From NCBI RefSeq assembly GCF_017357245.1, contig NZ_CP071615.1:124001-188000 (forward strand): a DNA stretch of 64,000 nucleotides. The letters run 5' to 3'. The stretch is from Rhizobium bangladeshense. Its GTDB lineage: Bacteria > Pseudomonadota > Alphaproteobacteria > Rhizobiales > Rhizobiaceae. Both the position numbers and the translations under genes were made by a program. Below the pieces are notes generated by a model. That model was not told the DNA's origin, did no database searches, and saw only the letters and a list, made by a program, of their open reading frames with translations. Shown here piece by piece: positions 48,283-56,870 of this stretch (positions are counted from its first letter, which is position 1; every line of letters starts with the position of its first letter).

Positions 48283-48676
48283 ATGACGATAACGGCGGAC
48301 GAACTTCCGGATGACCTGAACGCGCTGAAAGCCATGGTGCTTTCGCGTGAGGCGGAGAATGCCCGCCTGCGTCAGATCATCAAGGAATTGCAGCGCCACC
48401 GCTTTGGTCGACGGGCAGAGACGCTTCCCGAGGATCAGCTTCTGCTTGGGTTTGAAGAAGCCGAGCAGGTCGAAGCCGACGGACTGGAAGAGAAGGAACA
48501 GGCTGCCACGGCTTTTCGCCAGTCGCAAGTTGCCAAGCGGCGCACGAACCGGGGCTCGCTACCAGCGCACCTGCCGCGCATCGAGGTCGTGGTCGATATC
48601 GATGACCACGCCTGTCGTCGACGACCTGCTGCCTTGGGTCTACGCCGCAACGCATGAACTCAAAGCCGTGGCCTGA
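48283..48676 (+). pseudogene. tnpC: IS66-family TnpC transposase, internally deleted
   Basis: The N-terminal part is present (ALKAMVLSREAENARLRQI, then HRFGRRAETLPEDQL and the RRTNRGSLPAHLPRIEVV segment). After about 48600 the sequence jumps to the last residues of TnpC (VVDDLLPWVYAATHELKAVA) in another frame. The catalytic DDE core is missing, so the element can move only if TnpC is supplied from elsewhere. Confidence 0.88.
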
Positions 48677-48851
48677 AAACAGCGCTTACTAATGACATGC
48701 GCGCGGCATGTCGTCGGCAGATACCAATTCCTGTTGGCTCGAACATTTTCAGAGGCAGGCGCCCAAAACCCGGGCGAAGCTTATCATCGACACTTTGCAG
48801 AAGGCACCATTCACCGCATACAGCGTCAATCGACCCTACTGAGGGAGTCGC

Positions 48852-48898
48852 ATCCATATCGTGGATGATAGCTATCGCAATAATCAATTTTACTAATC
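48852..48898 (+). promoter_or_regulatory. nod box of nodMN
   Basis: ATCCATATCGTGGATG start and AATAATCAATTTTACTAATC end, 47 bp. It lies 160 bases to the right of the IS66 element and about 97 bases before the nodM ATG, so nodMN keeps its own NodD-dependent promoter. Confidence 0.9.
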
Positions 48899-48994
48899 TG
48901 TTTGGATTTAATAGCACCCGCTGGAGGACACGCACCGAGCGGCGTCCGCCTTCCTGATTACCGGTCGGGGGCTCTTGGGACATGGGTGACAAGC

Positions 48995-50821
48995 ATGTGT
49001 GGGATTGTTGGCATAGTGGGACATAAGCCCGTGTCGGAGCGGCTGATCGAAGCCTTGGAGCGGCTGGAATACCGCGGTTATGATTCAGCCGGGATTGCTA
49101 CGATCTTCGAGCGAGAATTGCACCGACGCCGTGCAGAAGGCAAGCTCGGGAACCTTAAAGCGAGATTGAAAAAAGAGCCCCTGAGCGGCACTGTCGGCAT
49201 CGCCCACACCCGCTGGGCGACCCATGGCGCACCGACAGAATGCAACGCTCACCCCCACTTTGCCGATGGCGTAGCCGTTGTTCATAACGGCATCATCGAA
49301 AATTTTTCCGAGCTGAAGGACGAATTGGCAGAGGTAGGGGCCAAGTTCCAGACCGACACTGACACCGAGGTGATTGCGCATCTCCTGACAAAATTCCGTC
49401 AGGATGGCATGGGATGCCTTGAGGCCATGCATGCCATGTTGAAGTGCGTCAAGGGCGCATTTGCTCTTGCCATCCTGTTTGAGGATGATCCAGCGACCAT
49501 TATGGTGGCGCGCAATGGACCACCATTAGTGATAGGCCATGGCGATGGTGAGATGTTTTTAGGTTCCGACGCGATCGCTCTTGCTCCCTTCACCAACGAC
49601 ATCACATATCTGAACGATGGCGATTGGGCTGCTGTAGGCAAAACGAGTGTCCAGGTTTTCGATACGGAAGGCAACGTCGTTACGCGCCCACGGCACATAT
49701 CGCTTGCTACCGCAGACCTGGTCGGCAAGGGCAATCACCGGCATTTTATGGAGAAGGAAATCTACGAGCAACCCGAGGTCATCGCCCGTGCTCTTGGTCA
49801 CTATATCAATGTCAACGATAATCAGGTCAATGCCATTGCAACCGACATCGGTTTTGGCAGGGTTGAGAGCCTCGCAATTTCTGCCTGCGGCACTGCATAT
49901 CTAGCGGGGCTCGTTGGCAAATATTGGTTCGAGCGCTACGCACGGTTAATGGTTGAAATTGATGTCGCCTCTGAATTCCGCTATCGCGAAATCCCGTTGT
50001 CGCTGCGGTCGGCAGCGCTCTTCATCTCTCAATCTGGTGAGACGGCTGACACGCTTGCATCGCTACGCTATTGCAAAGCACAAGGTCTGAGAGTAGGCGC
50101 TGTCGTCAATACCGCAGAATCAACTATTGCCCGCGAGGCAGATGCCATCTTTCCGATCCTCGCCGGGCCAGAGATCGGCGTTGCTTCTACCAAGGCATTC
50201 ACCTGCCAGCTTGCTGTTCTCGCTGCACTAGCCATCGGCGCAGGCAAGGCGCGGGGCACAATCACGGACGACGAGGAGCAGGCGCTGGTCCAAAGTCTGG
50301 CGACGTTGCCCGGCGTTATGCGACGAGTGCTGAACGACATCAAGCCGCAGATCGAGCTCTTGTCACGGGAATTGTCGCATTACCGCGACGTGCTCTATCT
50401 CGGCCGTGGCACAAATTTCCCATTGGCCATGGAAGGTGCGCTGAAGCTCAAGGAGGTTTCCTATATTCATGCTGAAGGTTATGCGGCAGGAGAATTAAAA
50501 CACGGTCCGATCGCCCTGATCGATGAAAATATGCCAGTCATCGTCATCGCGCCACATGATCGGTTCTTCGATAAGACTGTCTCCAATATGCAGGAAGTGG
50601 CCGCCCGCGGCGGCCGTATCATTCTGATCACCGACGAGACGGGTGCGTCGATGTCGAAACTCCCCACCATGCACACCATCGTGTTGCCTAATGTTGAGGA
50701 GATTATCGCGCCGATGATCTTTTCTCTGCCGCTGCAGCTTCTTGCCTATCACACGGCCGTCGTCATGGGGGCAGATGTGGACCAGCCGCGGAATCTGGCT
50801 AAATCAGTCACAGTCGAATGA
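48995..50821 (+). CDS. nodM: NodM, glucosamine-6-phosphate synthase
   Basis: A 608-residue GlmS-type glutamine:fructose-6-phosphate amidotransferase supplying glucosamine for Nod factor backbones. The start is ATG 48995, not the longer frame to 48902, because Cys-2 (MCGIVGIVGH) must become the N-terminal nucleophile. The glutaminase domain has HTRWATHGAPTECNAHPH and VVHNGIIENFSELK. Two SIS domains follow (SACGTAYLAGLVGKYWFE, SQSGETADTLASLR, then GRGTNFPLAMEGALKLKE and AEGYAAGELKHGPIALI). It ends with the usual PRNLAKSVTVE tail. Confidence 0.97.
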   Translation: MCGIVGIVGHKPVSERLIEALERLEYRGYDSAGIATIFERELHRRRAEGKLGNLKARLKKEPLSGTVGIAHTRWATHGAPTECNAHPHFADGVAVVHNGIIENFSELKDELAEVGAKFQTDTDTEVIAHLLTKFRQDGMGCLEAMHAMLKCVKGAFALAILFEDDPATIMVARNGPPLVIGHGDGEMFLGSDAIALAPFTNDITYLNDGDWAAVGKTSVQVFDTEGNVVTRPRHISLATADLVGKGNHRHFMEKEIYEQPEVIARALGHYINVNDNQVNAIATDIGFGRVESLAISACGTAYLAGLVGKYWFERYARLMVEIDVASEFRYREIPLSLRSAALFISQSGETADTLASLRYCKAQGLRVGAVVNTAESTIAREADAIFPILAGPEIGVASTKAFTCQLAVLAALAIGAGKARGTITDDEEQALVQSLATLPGVMRRVLNDIKPQIELLSRELSHYRDVLYLGRGTNFPLAMEGALKLKEVSYIHAEGYAAGELKHGPIALIDENMPVIVIAPHDRFFDKTVSNMQEVAARGGRIILITDETGASMSKLPTMHTIVLPNVEEIIAPMIFSLPLQLLAYHTAVVMGADVDQPRNLAKSVTVE

Positions 50822-50895
50822 TTGTGACGATTTAATTCGCAACTCGCCTCCGAGAAAATCCAAGACTTGACCAGACATCAAATAAGTGAGGTCGT

Positions 50896-51381
50896 ATGCA
50901 CGAACTTTCGCTCGCCGACGTGCCGTCGCGAATTGGCCAGGAACTCGGTAAATCCGAATGGATCACCGTCGATCAAACCACAATCGATCTCTTCGCCGAT
51001 GCGACACACGATCATCAATTCATCCACGTGCACCCGGAACGCGCAGCAGTCGAAAGCCCGTTTGGTGGCACTATCGCTCATGGCTTCTTGACGCTCTCGC
51101 TTCTGTCGGCGATGAACTTCAGCGGCATGCCAAGGATCCGCGAGCAGACCATGGGCCTTAACTACGGCTTAGACCGGGTGCGTTTCATGTCACCGGTTAA
51201 GACCGGTAGCCGCGTGCGCGGTCGCTTCGTTCTCTCTGAATGTCAATTTCGCGGCGCAAGCATGCTGGTGACCACTTACGAGGTGACGGTCGAGATCGAG
51301 AACGAGAGCCGACCGGCACTCACTGCCAATTGGATCACGATCATTCAGTTTGACCCAAACGACAGGCCTAAAGGAATTTGA
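50896..51381 (+). CDS. nodN: NodN, MaoC-like hotdog-fold protein
   Basis: A 161-residue MaoC-type (R)-enoyl-hydratase-like protein known as NodN; loss in R. leguminosarum lowers Nod factor amounts but its exact reaction is unclear. It has FADATHDHQFIHVHPERA (catalytic Asp/His pair) and GGTIAHGFLTLSLLSAM. The ATG lies 74 bases after nodM. It is the last gene of the nodM operon here; nodT, which follows it in sv. viciae strains, is not present. Confidence 0.93.
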   Translation: MHELSLADVPSRIGQELGKSEWITVDQTTIDLFADATHDHQFIHVHPERAAVESPFGGTIAHGFLTLSLLSAMNFSGMPRIREQTMGLNYGLDRVRFMSPVKTGSRVRGRFVLSECQFRGASMLVTTYEVTVEIENESRPALTANWITIIQFDPNDRPKGI

Positions 51382-52085
51382 CGCCAGCCCGCGCCAGTTG
51401 CCTGGTCTACGGATAGTACCGCCATGGACCTAGGCGCTTTTTTTGCATTGAGCGTCTGTTTTCCCTTACGAACGCCTATTGCTTTCAGCCGGTTGACTAG
51501 ACTTGCGCCGCAAGCAAGGCGGCAGACTGGCATCATGCGCGACATACCGTTATCAGCGAGATCACCAGGCTCGTTCAACGTAAATGATTGTTGAAGTAAT
51601 GGCGGTTACTCATTTCCGGCCGAGCAGATCACCGAAGCCTGTCGCCAACGCCAGTATGTTGACGACAGCACTGTTAACCTTCCTCGAGGGAAGACGCACC
51701 GCTACCAAAAGGATGTGACCGCGTGGCCCCTCGCCATGGAGCCATGAAACGGGACGTAATCCTGCTAAGGCCCTCAACGCGGACTTTCACTAAGATGGAA
51801 TTGCTTCGCGGCCCTGTACAGAAGAGGACGCTACGCAGGCGTCGCTCCTGATACCACGCTGGTCTTCAGCAGCAGGGCAACTTCGCCAGCATCTCACCAT
51901 CCTCTCGACCAGGGTCGCGTCTTTTCGGTTGAACAACGCCGACATTGGACGCACGCGACCGGCCATTGGACCTTGTTCACGGGCCGGTGCATTCGATCAC
52001 AAAATTACGTCGTTTCTATTTCCGTACTGCGCCACGTTGGAAAAGAGAAGCGCCCCAAGGGTGGAACGCTCCTCGGGTCTTCGAA
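51382..52085. other. gap between nodN and nodO (convergent)
   Basis: About 700 bases between convergent nodN and nodO. No intact gene, and no fragment recognisable as nodT. A T-run (CTTTTTTTGC near 51436) follows a poor stem and may weakly end nodMN transcription. Confidence 0.45.
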
Positions 52086-52946
52086 TTAAATGAAGCCGAA
52101 ATTTTCCCCCGTAAACGAGGTAAGATCTGACATGTCGTGCAGATTGTCGACATGAGCGAAGGCATGCGCGTGGTTCGCGGAATCGACATAGGCTAGTGTC
52201 GCACCGTGAGTTTTGCCATCATGACCGAGAGTTTTTTCATCATAGTAGACAATGATGTCACCGCGGGCTTCCCCGTGAATAGCGGTCGCGGCGGCAGAGC
52301 TGGACGTGAACCCTCGATCGGTGATTACCACGACGTGCTCACCGTGCGCCTTCTCGGCCTCGCCATTGTAGAAAGTGTCCACAAATTCGCCTGGGAAACC
52401 CTTCGAATGGTTGATGAAATTTGCGCCAAACAGTTTCCCGTTACCGAAGTCACTGGCGTCCATGACAAAACGGTCTTGCTTCGGGTCGAAATCCGTCACA
52501 GTCGTATAGCAGTGCGTTGTTCCAACCATAGGATCGTGGAACCGAAACACGAAGGCGTCACCGTTTTCGCCGCCAGTCAAAACATCTGCGCCGTCACCAG
52601 CCGCTAGGATATCCTTCCCCTTTCCGCCGTCGAGCCAGTCGTCGCTCTCGCCGCTATGTGGTATTACGCGGCGCTGTTCGAAGGGGTTGAAGGCGACGTA
52701 TGAGCCGTCGCTATACAGGACGTCGTCACCATCACCGCCATTGATTGCGTCTGAGCCATCCCCGGCCCAGACAATGTCATGGCCGTCCCCGGCCTCGATG
52801 CTGTCGTTGCCGCGTTCAGCCCAAATCAGATCATCGCCGCCGCCGGCTTTGATCCAGTCATTGCGATTGAGTCCATAGATTGTGTCGTCGTCATCGGATC
52901 CATTAATAATAAAGGGGCTTTTATCAGTGCCTTTGATCATCATCAC
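52086..52946 (-). CDS. nodO: NodO, secreted RTX-type calcium-binding nodulation protein
   Basis: A 286-residue secreted protein without N-terminal signal, exported by a type I (PrsDE-type) system. Residues ~17-135 contain glycine/aspartate nonapeptide repeats (GGGDDLIWAERGNDSIEAG, AGDGSDAINGGDGDDVL, GGKGKDILAAGDGADVLTG) that bind calcium. The C-terminal ~60 residues (DSANHAHAFAHVDNLHD and the end SFTGENFGFI) are the secretion signal region. NodO forms cation channels in membranes and extends host range, partly compensating for loss of nodFE. It lies behind its own, weaker nod box. Confidence 0.93.
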   Translation of the reverse strand: MMMIKGTDKSPFIINGSDDDDTIYGLNRNDWIKAGGGDDLIWAERGNDSIEAGDGHDIVWAGDGSDAINGGDGDDVLYSDGSYVAFNPFEQRRVIPHSGESDDWLDGGKGKDILAAGDGADVLTGGENGDAFVFRFHDPMVGTTHCYTTVTDFDPKQDRFVMDASDFGNGKLFGANFINHSKGFPGEFVDTFYNGEAEKAHGEHVVVITDRGFTSSSAAATAIHGEARGDIIVYYDEKTLGHDGKTHGATLAYVDSANHAHAFAHVDNLHDMSDLTSFTGENFGFI

Positions 52947-53003
52947 ATATACTCCTTATGAGGCAGCCGAAGCTGCCAGCACCCCTTATGTTTTCTAAGA
53001 GCC

Positions 53004-53050
53004 TATTAGTGAAATCCATTGATTTGATCTGAAGGATTTGAATGATGGAT
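53004..53050 (-). promoter_or_regulatory. degenerate nod box of nodO
   Basis: On the minus strand, ATCCATCATTCAAATCC begins at 53050 and AATGGATTTCACTAATA ends at 53004, keeping ATCCAT, the central GATC and ATTTnACnAAT blocks but with more mismatches than the other nod boxes. It lies about 57 bases upstream of the nodO ATG. Confidence 0.75.
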
Positions 53051-53260
53051 GCCGAAGTGTTTATCTCCGGACGACTGTGCGCCCTTCGTAGATGGCCGGC
53101 AGAATATGAAAAAGACTTAGGGCTATGACAATCGGCGGCCAAGCAGTGGCAACAATGTCCGCGACACCTCGTTGACGAAGGTGAAAGCTTCCTCCCGCGT
53201 ATACGTTGCAGACAAATCTGCAGAGCACCTGATCTCAGGGTGCTTTGCAGATCGAAAACC

Positions 53261-54508
53261 TCAGCTCCAGGCATGGAGCGGTGGCTTCTCGCCATTCAGG
53301 AAATACTTACCCAAAATGGCGTACTTCCAGCGGACCGGGTCATGCAGAGTATGGGTGCGGGCGTTGCGCCAGTGGCGATCAAGCCCGTGCTCTGCAAGGG
53401 TTGAACGCGTTCCTGCCAATTCGAACAACTTGTTGGTCGCCGCAATCGCGATTTCAGTGGAAAGGATCTTCGCTTCGGCGGTAACGATCTGGGCTTCCGC
53501 AACGGTCTCCGCATTCGGATCCAGGATCGCCCGGTCAATGGCATAACCTGCCTTTTCAAGCAGCGCCTGCGCCGCATGCAGTCGTAGCGTCAAGTCTCCG
53601 ATCGACTGGATCGTGTAGGGATCATCCCAGGCGTTGTCGACGCCGGAATCAACCCAGGCGCGGCTCTTGGTGCGCACAAAGCTGACAGTCTCGTCTATCG
53701 CGGCCTGCGCGATACCGGTATCGACCGCCACTTGGATAATCTGGAAGATCGCGCCGTCCGCGGTTGGCACCTCATACCCCTTGTAGCCGGGCACCACATG
53801 CGTCTTCGGCACTTTGACATTGTCAAGCAAGACCGTCCCCGACACCGTGGTACGCTGGCCGAAGGAGGACCAGTCGTCGATGACTGTCAGACCTGGTGCA
53901 TCGCGCTCGGCAATCGCATACCAGGCCCTGCCCTCGTCGTCGAGGGCAACGATCGGCACAAGATGCGCGAGTAATGCCCCTGATGAGTAGAATTTCTGGC
54001 CGTTGACGACGACATGATCGCCAGCATCGATGAACTTGGTTTCGAAATCCACCGCGCGCTTGGATCCGAATTCGGAAAAGGCATTGCCGAAGCGCGTGCC
54101 CCTCAGCACTTCGGCGAACAACAACTTTTGCTGGGCTGGATCCGAAACCGTGCGGATCGCGGCCACGACGCCAAGGTGGTTTTGCGCGATTTGTCCGATC
54201 GATGAATCGGCCCCCGAGATGATCTCGATGACCTTCGCAAGAGTCGCATAGGAGACTTCGGGACCGCCGAACGCCTTCGGCACGTTTATCGACCAGAGAC
54301 CGCTTTGCGAAAACGCGTCCAGTTCCTTCACCGGCCAGATGCGGTCGCGGTCGCGCACGGCCGAATCCTTGATGAACTCTGCCGCAAGTGTCTTCGCGAT
54401 GGCAATCGCTTCGGCATCGGTCTTGACGATGTGGGCTAGTTCCGACGGGCGCGCAACAGGGGGCACAGCTTTTGCGGCATAGTCGGTATTAATAGTGGAA
54501 AGGGTCAT
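53261..54508 (-). CDS. sfnB: SfnB-type acyl-CoA-dehydrogenase-like sulfur acquisition oxidoreductase
   Basis: A 415-residue flavoprotein of the acyl-CoA dehydrogenase fold, matching the SfnB group: RIWPVKELDAFSQSGLWSIN, VPKAFGGPEVSYATLA, GNAFSEFGSKRAVDFETKF and DDWSSFGQRTTVSGTVLLDN. It is thought to take part in release of sulfur from dimethylsulfone or related compounds together with SfnG. It is the last gene of an eight-gene minus-strand operon; the gap to livF is 24 bases. Confidence 0.85.
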   Translation of the reverse strand: MTLSTINTDYAAKAVPPVARPSELAHIVKTDAEAIAIAKTLAAEFIKDSAVRDRDRIWPVKELDAFSQSGLWSINVPKAFGGPEVSYATLAKVIEIISGADSSIGQIAQNHLGVVAAIRTVSDPAQQKLLFAEVLRGTRFGNAFSEFGSKRAVDFETKFIDAGDHVVVNGQKFYSSGALLAHLVPIVALDDEGRAWYAIAERDAPGLTVIDDWSSFGQRTTVSGTVLLDNVKVPKTHVVPGYKGYEVPTADGAIFQIIQVAVDTGIAQAAIDETVSFVRTKSRAWVDSGVDNAWDDPYTIQSIGDLTLRLHAAQALLEKAGYAIDRAILDPNAETVAEAQIVTAEAKILSTEIAIAATNKLFELAGTRSTLAEHGLDRHWRNARTHTLHDPVRWKYAILGKYFLNGEKPPLHAWS

Positions 54509-54532
54509 GGGGGTGTCTCTTCTTGAATAGTG

Positions 54533-55315
54533 TTAGCCGACAACGGCCGGGATGGGGGGAGCCACGGCTCTCTTGCCGAGGTAGAAAGACTTGATATCGT
54601 CGCGCCCGCGCACATCCTGTGCGTCACCGGTCAGCACCGTGGCGCCGTTTTCGAGGATGATGGCGCGATCGGCATGTTTCAGTGCGATTGCGGAGTTCTG
54701 CTCCGCCACAAGGATGGAAAGACCCTCTTCGCGATTGAGGTGGCGCAGCGTCCGGAAAATGTCCTGGACGATGAGCGGCGCCAATCCCATGGATGGCTCG
54801 TCGAGAACTAGAAGGCGCGGCCGCGACATCAGCGCCCGGCCAATCGCCGTCATCTGCTGCTCGCCACCCGAGGTCAGGCCGGAAAGTGCACGACGCTTTT
54901 CCTTCAACCTGGGAAAACGCGTGTAGACCTTCTCGACGTCTTCGGCGATCTGAGCGCGCGTGCTGCCGCGGCCAAGCCCACCGGAGACAAGGTTTTCCTC
55001 GACTGTCAGGCTGCGAAAGCAATGGCGACCTTCAAGCACCTGCACGAGACCGGCACGCACCAGTGCAGCAGGGCTTGTGCGCAGGACATCGAGCCCGTCG
55101 AAGCGGATGCTGCCGGAAACGATCTGCCCACGTTCGGCTGGAAGCAGATTGGACAACGCCTTGAGTGTCGTCGTCTTCCCCGCACCATTCGCGCCAAGGA
55201 GCGCCAGGATTTCACCGCGCGCCAGGTGGAAACCGACTCCGTCGAGCGCGGTGATGGCGTTATTGTACGTCGCCTTCAGACCATCGACCGCAAGCAGGGT
55301 GGTTTCCAGAGCCAT
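54533..55315 (-). CDS. LivF-type ABC transporter ATPase
   Basis: A 260-residue ATPase of the branched-chain amino-acid importer (HAAT) family, LivF type: Walker A LLGANGAGKTTTLKAL, LVRAGLVQVLEGRHCF, LTSGGEQQMTAIGRALMSR (signature) and Walker B LLVLDEPSMGLAPLIVQ, H-loop VAEQNSAIALKHADR. It pairs with the LivG-type ATPase at 58811-59725. Genomic setting suggests that the transporter imports an organosulfur compound rather than leucine. Confidence 0.88.
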   Translation of the reverse strand: MALETTLLAVDGLKATYNNAITALDGVGFHLARGEILALLGANGAGKTTTLKALSNLLPAERGQIVSGSIRFDGLDVLRTSPAALVRAGLVQVLEGRHCFRSLTVEENLVSGGLGRGSTRAQIAEDVEKVYTRFPRLKEKRRALSGLTSGGEQQMTAIGRALMSRPRLLVLDEPSMGLAPLIVQDIFRTLRHLNREEGLSILVAEQNSAIALKHADRAIILENGATVLTGDAQDVRGRDDIKSFYLGKRAVAPPIPAVVG

Positions 55316-55398
55316 GATCGTGTTCCTCTTGCCTTAAAAGGCCGGATTGAGATAATGCGCGAGGTTGGAGAGGGAGGCACCATCCTCGCGCCCGGTTC

Positions 55399-55432
55399 TT
55401 CAAGCCTCGCCTGGTATCAGGCGCGGCTTGAA
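55399..55432 (-). promoter_or_regulatory. hairpin between binding-protein and livF genes
   Basis: Stem TTCAAGCCTCGCCTG (55399-55413) / CAGGCGCGGCTTGAA (55418-55432), 14 of 15 pairs, 4-base loop, immediately 3' of the binding-protein stop and with no T-run. Likely a processing or stability element that raises binding-protein levels over the downstream genes. Confidence 0.6.
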
Positions 55433-55436
55433 AGGA

Positions 55437-56771
55437 TCAGTTGGTCGCCGCCTCGGCGTCCGCCGCCGTACGAAGCTTGATGCCCTTCTCGGCCGCGTAG
55501 GCTTCGGAAGACTTCTCGATGATGGGCCGCAACAGTGCCCAGTCCGGCGCGATCCAGTCAGAGACGACGTTCCACTTCTTCCCGTCCCATTGTTGGAACG
55601 TCACGTAACCGTTGCCTTCGTGATTGTCCCAGGTGACATTGATGGAGTGGAACAGGCCCTTGGCGCCGAGCGCCTCGACACGCGCCGGGTCGAGCTGCAG
55701 GTGTTCAAAGCCCCAGCGGACCTCGTCGCCGGTCAGCGTCCGTTTGCCGAACTTCTCCTGTGCGGTGCGGATTGCCTCGACATTAAGGATGCCGTTGACG
55801 ATACCGAGGTTGTGGTAGACCGAGCCAATACGCTTCTTGTCTTCCAGGTTCCCCTTGCCGGCGTCGTAGATCGTTTTGACGATCTCCTGAACGACGGGGT
55901 ATTCGGCTCCCGAAGCCTGTGTGGTGATCGCCGTATAGCCCTTGGCTGCATCACCAGCGGGGATGACGTCTTCTTCTGAATTGGACCAGACGTTTCCGAT
56001 AATGTGATCCGCTGGGAAGCCAACCTTGGCTGCGGTCTTCAGCGCAACCGGGTTCATCACGCCCCAACCGCGCAGGACGACGTAGTCTGGCTTGGCGCGC
56101 CGGATCGTCAGCCACTGCGACTGCTGTTCGTTGCCTGGATGCGGCACCTCGATCTGCTGCAGCTCGAATCCGTATTTCTTCGCCAGCAGATCGTAGATGG
56201 GGATCGTCTCTTTGCCATAGGGCGAGCCGTGGTAGAGCACGGCGATCTTCTTGCCCTTCAGGCTTTCAAGCCCGCCTTCCTTGGAAGCGATATAGTTCAC
56301 GATGCCGGAAGTTTCGCTGTAGGGATTGAGCAGCAGCGGGAAAACATAGGGGAAAACGCGGCCATCGGTCGAATCCGTGCGGCCATGGTTGATGGTGATC
56401 AACGGCACCTTGTCTGCGGTGATGCGATCGATCATCGCATAGGCAATGCCGACGGAAAGCGGGTTCCAGGCGGCAACGTTCGGGTTGCTCTTCAGGCGCT
56501 CGTACGCTTCGACGCCACGTTCGACCTCATACTGCGTTTCAGCTTCCGACCATGTCAGCTTAACGCCGTTGACGCCGCCGTCGCGCGTGTTGATCAGGTT
56601 CAGATAATCGATGAAGCCACCGAAGAAGCCGGTGCCGCCGGCAGCATAGGGGCCGACGCGATAGCTCTGGAGCGGAAAATATTGTTCGTCAGCACGGGCC
56701 ATAGGCATGGCCACCGAAAAGGCGAGGCCGGCGGCAAGAGCCGCAATCTTGAATTTGGAAAGGATCGTCAT
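55437..56771 (-). CDS. periplasmic substrate-binding protein (Peripla_BP_6 type)
   Basis: About 444 residues from ATG 56771 (the frame runs to 56843). The start MTILSKFKIAALAAGLAFSV followed by AMPMARADEQ is a Sec signal peptide with likely cleavage after ARA. The mature protein resembles large substrate-binding proteins of HAAT-type importers (SYRVGPYAAGGTGFFGGFID, KIAVLYHGSPYGKETIPIYD, YVVLRGWGVMNPVALKTAAK). It gives the transporter its specificity; the ligand is unknown, with sulfonates or sulfones suggested by the neighbours. Confidence 0.88.
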   Translation of the reverse strand: MTILSKFKIAALAAGLAFSVAMPMARADEQYFPLQSYRVGPYAAGGTGFFGGFIDYLNLINTRDGGVNGVKLTWSEAETQYEVERGVEAYERLKSNPNVAAWNPLSVGIAYAMIDRITADKVPLITINHGRTDSTDGRVFPYVFPLLLNPYSETSGIVNYIASKEGGLESLKGKKIAVLYHGSPYGKETIPIYDLLAKKYGFELQQIEVPHPGNEQQSQWLTIRRAKPDYVVLRGWGVMNPVALKTAAKVGFPADHIIGNVWSNSEEDVIPAGDAAKGYTAITTQASGAEYPVVQEIVKTIYDAGKGNLEDKKRIGSVYHNLGIVNGILNVEAIRTAQEKFGKRTLTGDEVRWGFEHLQLDPARVEALGAKGLFHSINVTWDNHEGNGYVTFQQWDGKKWNVVSDWIAPDWALLRPIIEKSSEAYAAEKGIKLRTAADAEAATN

Positions 56772-56870
56772 TTTTGGACATACTCCGGGTATCGACCGGG
56801 GCAAGGCGCCGGTCCGGGTTGATCTGATGAAGGCTGTTGGCATTCGAGAGCCTTGATGGCTCCGTTTCGA

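Larger units (their letters stand above)
47352..48689 (+). mobile_element. IS66-family element with internal deletion, between nodL and nodM
   Basis: Ends with matching GTAAGCG-type tips: GTAAGCGGTGCC at 47352 and AGCGCTTAC ending at 48689. Flanks are GAATGACA (47344-47351) and TAATGACA (48690-48697), an 8-bp target duplication with one difference, as IS66 elements make. It carries tnpA, tnpB and the two ends of tnpC. Length is 1.34 kb rather than ~2.5 kb because most of tnpC is deleted. Confidence 0.85.

Noticed and set aside
56004..56822. Plus-strand frame of 272 codons opposite the binding-protein gene
   Set aside because: Shadow frame without family features.
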